Source: an uncultured Planctomycetaceae bacterium
GTDB lineage: Bacteria > Planctomycetota > Planctomycetia > Planctomycetales > Planctomycetaceae
Length of the DNA stretch: 8,257 nt
Direction of reading: 5' to 3'
Assembly: GCA_903823545.1 (NCBI GenBank)
Contig: CAIJTL010000454.1
Span: 1 to 8,257, forward strand
In this document: positions 6,527 to 8,257 of the stretch, piece after piece
Layout: every line of letters starts with the position of its first letter
Numbering within the stretch: the stretch's first letter is position 1
Notes under the pieces: generated by a model
What the model was told of the DNA's origin: nothing
Seen by the model: the letters and a program-made list of their open reading frames with translations, nothing else
Databases searched by the model: none
Translations under genes and position numbers: made by a program

Positions 6527-8257
6527 TTACGCCGTCGTCCGATTCCCCACGAAACCTTCCAACAGCATCACCGCCAACAGCACACAGCCGACCCAGTGCC
6601 AGAGTTCGTCTTGTTGAAGTTCGACGTTCCCCAAGCCTGCTGTTTGAGCGACCGTTGAGCCGTCTTCATCAATGAACTTCACGGCGAACCGATCTTCGAA
6701 CTCTTGCTTTGAGCAACGATCGGTGTCGGACTCGCGGGGACTGACGTTGATGATCTCGGCGAAGCGATCGAACTGATCGACGCCTGGAATCGCGGCGGAG
6801 GTCAGGGCATCTGTGTCGCGCGGCTCCGCCACGTCGACTTCGCGCCGTTGACCTCCGACCGCTGTTTTCGGTTCGGAATCGACGAACCGCGAGCGGACTC
6901 GGCCACCCGTCGTCAGGCCAACTTCATAGCCGAGCAACTGATGCACGGTCGGCAGGAACAAGCGGCTACGACACCAATCGCTCCAGTCTCGCCCACACGA
7001 GGTCGTGACCCACAACATCATGCCGTCACCGATTCGACGCTCCATCACTGCCGGGTCATCAGTGCTGAACTGAGCCAGCACCGTCGTCTCTGGAGCTGCA
7101 GTTACTTTCGTGTAGGCCGCGAAGATCAGCCTTCGCAAGTCGCCATGCTGCGGGTCACTCAGCGGTTCAAAGATCGGATGCTTGCCATCGAACTGAGTTA
7201 GTCGCCACGGCAAATCGTTGGTCACTTTCGTGTCACCGATCTCGCCGACCGTCAGTCCCGCATCAGTCAATGTCGAACAGCTCTTCGCGGTCACTCGATC
7301 GCCGGTGAAGACCAACAGGCCACCTCCGCCACGAACGAACGATGCCAACTGCTCCGCGTCCGGCTTCGCGACATCTGCCACATTAGCCAACACGACCGCA
7401 TCGTAGTCGGACAACTTCGGCAGCGTCGTTCCTTCGGCATAGGTCAGCAAAGTCGGAGCGAACGGACTGGCCGAGTACGAATCACCTTCATCCGCCAGCC
7501 GCAACGCCTTATCGAGAAAATACGTCTCGCTCGTGATCGACGATCCGTCGGTTACACCGTTGACGAGGAGCACCCGATACGCCGGAGTCGCCGAGATCGC
7601 GAAGAACCGTTGATTGTCGAACGGCAAATCGTCGTCGTACTCAACCGTCACACGACCTTGCCACAAGCCTTCGCTCAACGCGGGCAATTCAAAGTCGAGC
7701 ATCACTGTCGCACCGGGTTCCAACTTCACCCGCTCCCGCTTCGTGATCCGCTCGGCCAACTTGGAGAAGTCGGTGCGCGCACCCGTGAGCGGCGAGGCGC
7801 TAGCCGCCGGTGTCGTGCTGCGTCGCGCGCTGCGAGTCTGTTGCGACTCACCTGCGACTAGCGCCGTCCCGCTCATATCAATTCGCCCGACCTCTAAGAC
7901 AATCGCCACTTCCTCCAACGCAAACGTTCCGCCGTGCAGTACCGACGCTCGAATAGTCGGAGCCTCACCGGGCCGCACCCACAGGCGCGGAGTGCGGACC
8001 TCAGTGACCGCGACGTTGTTGACAACTGGGCGACCAAGATCATGCAGATGCGGTTTGACTTCGAGCGGCAGCGGTTCGACCTCGGTCCAGTCCAGCCCAG
8101 ATTGTTGTAAGTCGGTGAAGAGATGCAGTTGCTTCACTCCTGCCGGAGCTTTCACGCAGATGTCGCGTGCCCAAGCGAACGCAGATCCAAAGTTGGTCGC
8201 TCCGAACGCCGATGCCGGAGCCTCCAACTTTGCCAGCACCGCATCGCTCTTCGCGCC
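6527..8257 (-). CDS. BatA-like VWA protein (5' partial)
   Basis: The frame is open from the right edge (first residues GAKSDAVLAKLEA) to a TAA at 6529-6527, 576 residues in all. A GTG at 8239 is internal: the sequence around it is the middle of a VWA domain. FGATNFGSAF (candidate metal-site T21) and LHLFTDLQQSG (D49) are the second half of that domain; the DxSxS half lies outside the window. A beta-rich stretch (about 175-225) ends in YDDDLPFDNQRFFAI, typical of planctomycete BatA-like proteins. YRVLLVNGV (227-235), AVVLANV (287-293) and GGGGLLVFTGD (310-320) are the amidotransferase-like fold, again without a nucleophile Cys. One membrane helix closes the protein (about 554-570, ending FVGNRTTA). 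The family usually has an N-terminal BatA membrane domain, presumably upstream. Residues about 128-158 are encoded by inverted repeat C. BatA proteins are linked to MoxR ATPases; the role here is inferred. Confidence 0.87.
   Translation of the reverse strand, partial: GAKSDAVLAKLEAPASAFGATNFGSAFAWARDICVKAPAGVKQLHLFTDLQQSGLDWTEVEPLPLEVKPHLHDLGRPVVNNVAVTEVRTPRLWVRPGEAPTIRASVLHGGTFALEEVAIVLEVGRIDMSGTALVAGESQQTRSARRSTTPAASASPLTGARTDFSKLAERITKRERVKLEPGATVMLDFELPALSEGLWQGRVTVEYDDDLPFDNQRFFAISATPAYRVLLVNGVTDGSSITSETYFLDKALRLADEGDSYSASPFAPTLLTYAEGTTLPKLSDYDAVVLANVADVAKPDAEQLASFVRGGGGLLVFTGDRVTAKSCSTLTDAGLTVGEIGDTKVTNDLPWRLTQFDGKHPIFEPLSDPQHGDLRRLIFAAYTKVTAAPETTVLAQFSTDDPAVMERRIGDGMMLWVTTSCGRDWSDWCRSRLFLPTVHQLLGYEVGLTTGGRVRSRFVDSEPKTAVGGQRREVDVAEPRDTDALTSAAIPGVDQFDRFAEIINVSPRESDTDRCSKQEFEDRFAVKFIDEDGSTVAQTAGLGNVELQQDELWHWVGCVLLAVMLLEGFVGNRTTA
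6796..6857. repeat. Possible further inverted repeat in the BatA-like gene
   Basis: CGGAGGTCA at 6796-6804 and TGACCTCCG at 6849-6857 are perfect 9-bp inverted arms, and the match extends to GCGG beyond a one-base gap. The interior contains a small GC-rich palindrome around 6821-6830. It is read in frame in a variable, hydrophilic part of the protein (VGGQRREVDVAEPRD to ALTSAAIPG). It is much weaker than repeats A-C and could be chance. Confidence 0.3.
7785..7876. repeat. Inverted repeat C inside the BatA-like gene
   Basis: Arms 7785-7812 and 7849-7876 match as reverse complements at 22 of 28 positions; the best part, GGCGCTAGCCGCCGGTG at 7796-7812 against 7849-7865, matches at 15 of 17. The short interior holds a further small hairpin (GAGTC and GACTC, 7834-7849). 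It is translated in frame as about 31 residues (MSGTALVAGESQQ to ASASPLT) between an Ig-like strand and the next helix or strand. It is a different sequence family from A and B, but has the same general architecture. Confidence 0.72.

Noticed and set aside
8237..8239. GTG at 8239 as the start of the BatA-like gene
   Set aside because: The frame continues open to the edge and the following residues are the middle of a VWA domain, so the true start is outside the window.

Overview
The window is almost fully coding on the minus strand. It holds four genes that read leftward from the right edge, with short gaps (38, 118 and 101 bases by the starts chosen here). The content suggests a planctomycete (Planctomycetota): a BatA-like protein with a von Willebrand A (VWA) fold, then a large three-helix membrane protein with Ig-like modules and the DDYGL motif, then an exported coiled-coil protein, then a second membrane-anchored VWA protein with an amidotransferase-like fold. 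I know this order from planctomycete MoxR/DUF58/BatA clusters; the MoxR ATPase and DUF58 genes would be expected beyond the right edge. The assignment rests on remembered family resemblance, not a search.

Layout, in transcription order. 8257-6527: BatA-like protein, 5' end missing. 6488-4059: DUF4175-like membrane protein. 3940-1934: secreted protein with two helical regions joined by a very long Lys/Asp/Gly-rich linker. 1832-1: VWA protein, 3' end missing; it stays open to the left edge. No RNA gene, CRISPR array, transposase or convincing plus-strand gene is visible.

The proteins look like an envelope-facing assembly. Two VWA proteins carry metal-site residues and Cys-less amidotransferase-like folds, one large membrane protein probably displays Ig-like domains outside the cytoplasm, and one exported coiled-coil protein could bridge them. 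The family's exact function is not established.

The unusual part is the DNA. Three different long inverted-repeat families (called A, B and C here) lie in frame inside three of the four genes. A second copy of A fills the spacer between two genes and supplies a stop codon. Two separate 7-bp tandem repeats encode the C-terminal tails of the two middle proteins. In one arm of element A the only departure that matters for reading turns a TAG into TAC, which is what is expected if the element had to become readable as protein. Together this looks like a palindromic-repeat invasion of protein-coding genes, comparable in principle to REPINs or to the Rickettsia palindromic elements.
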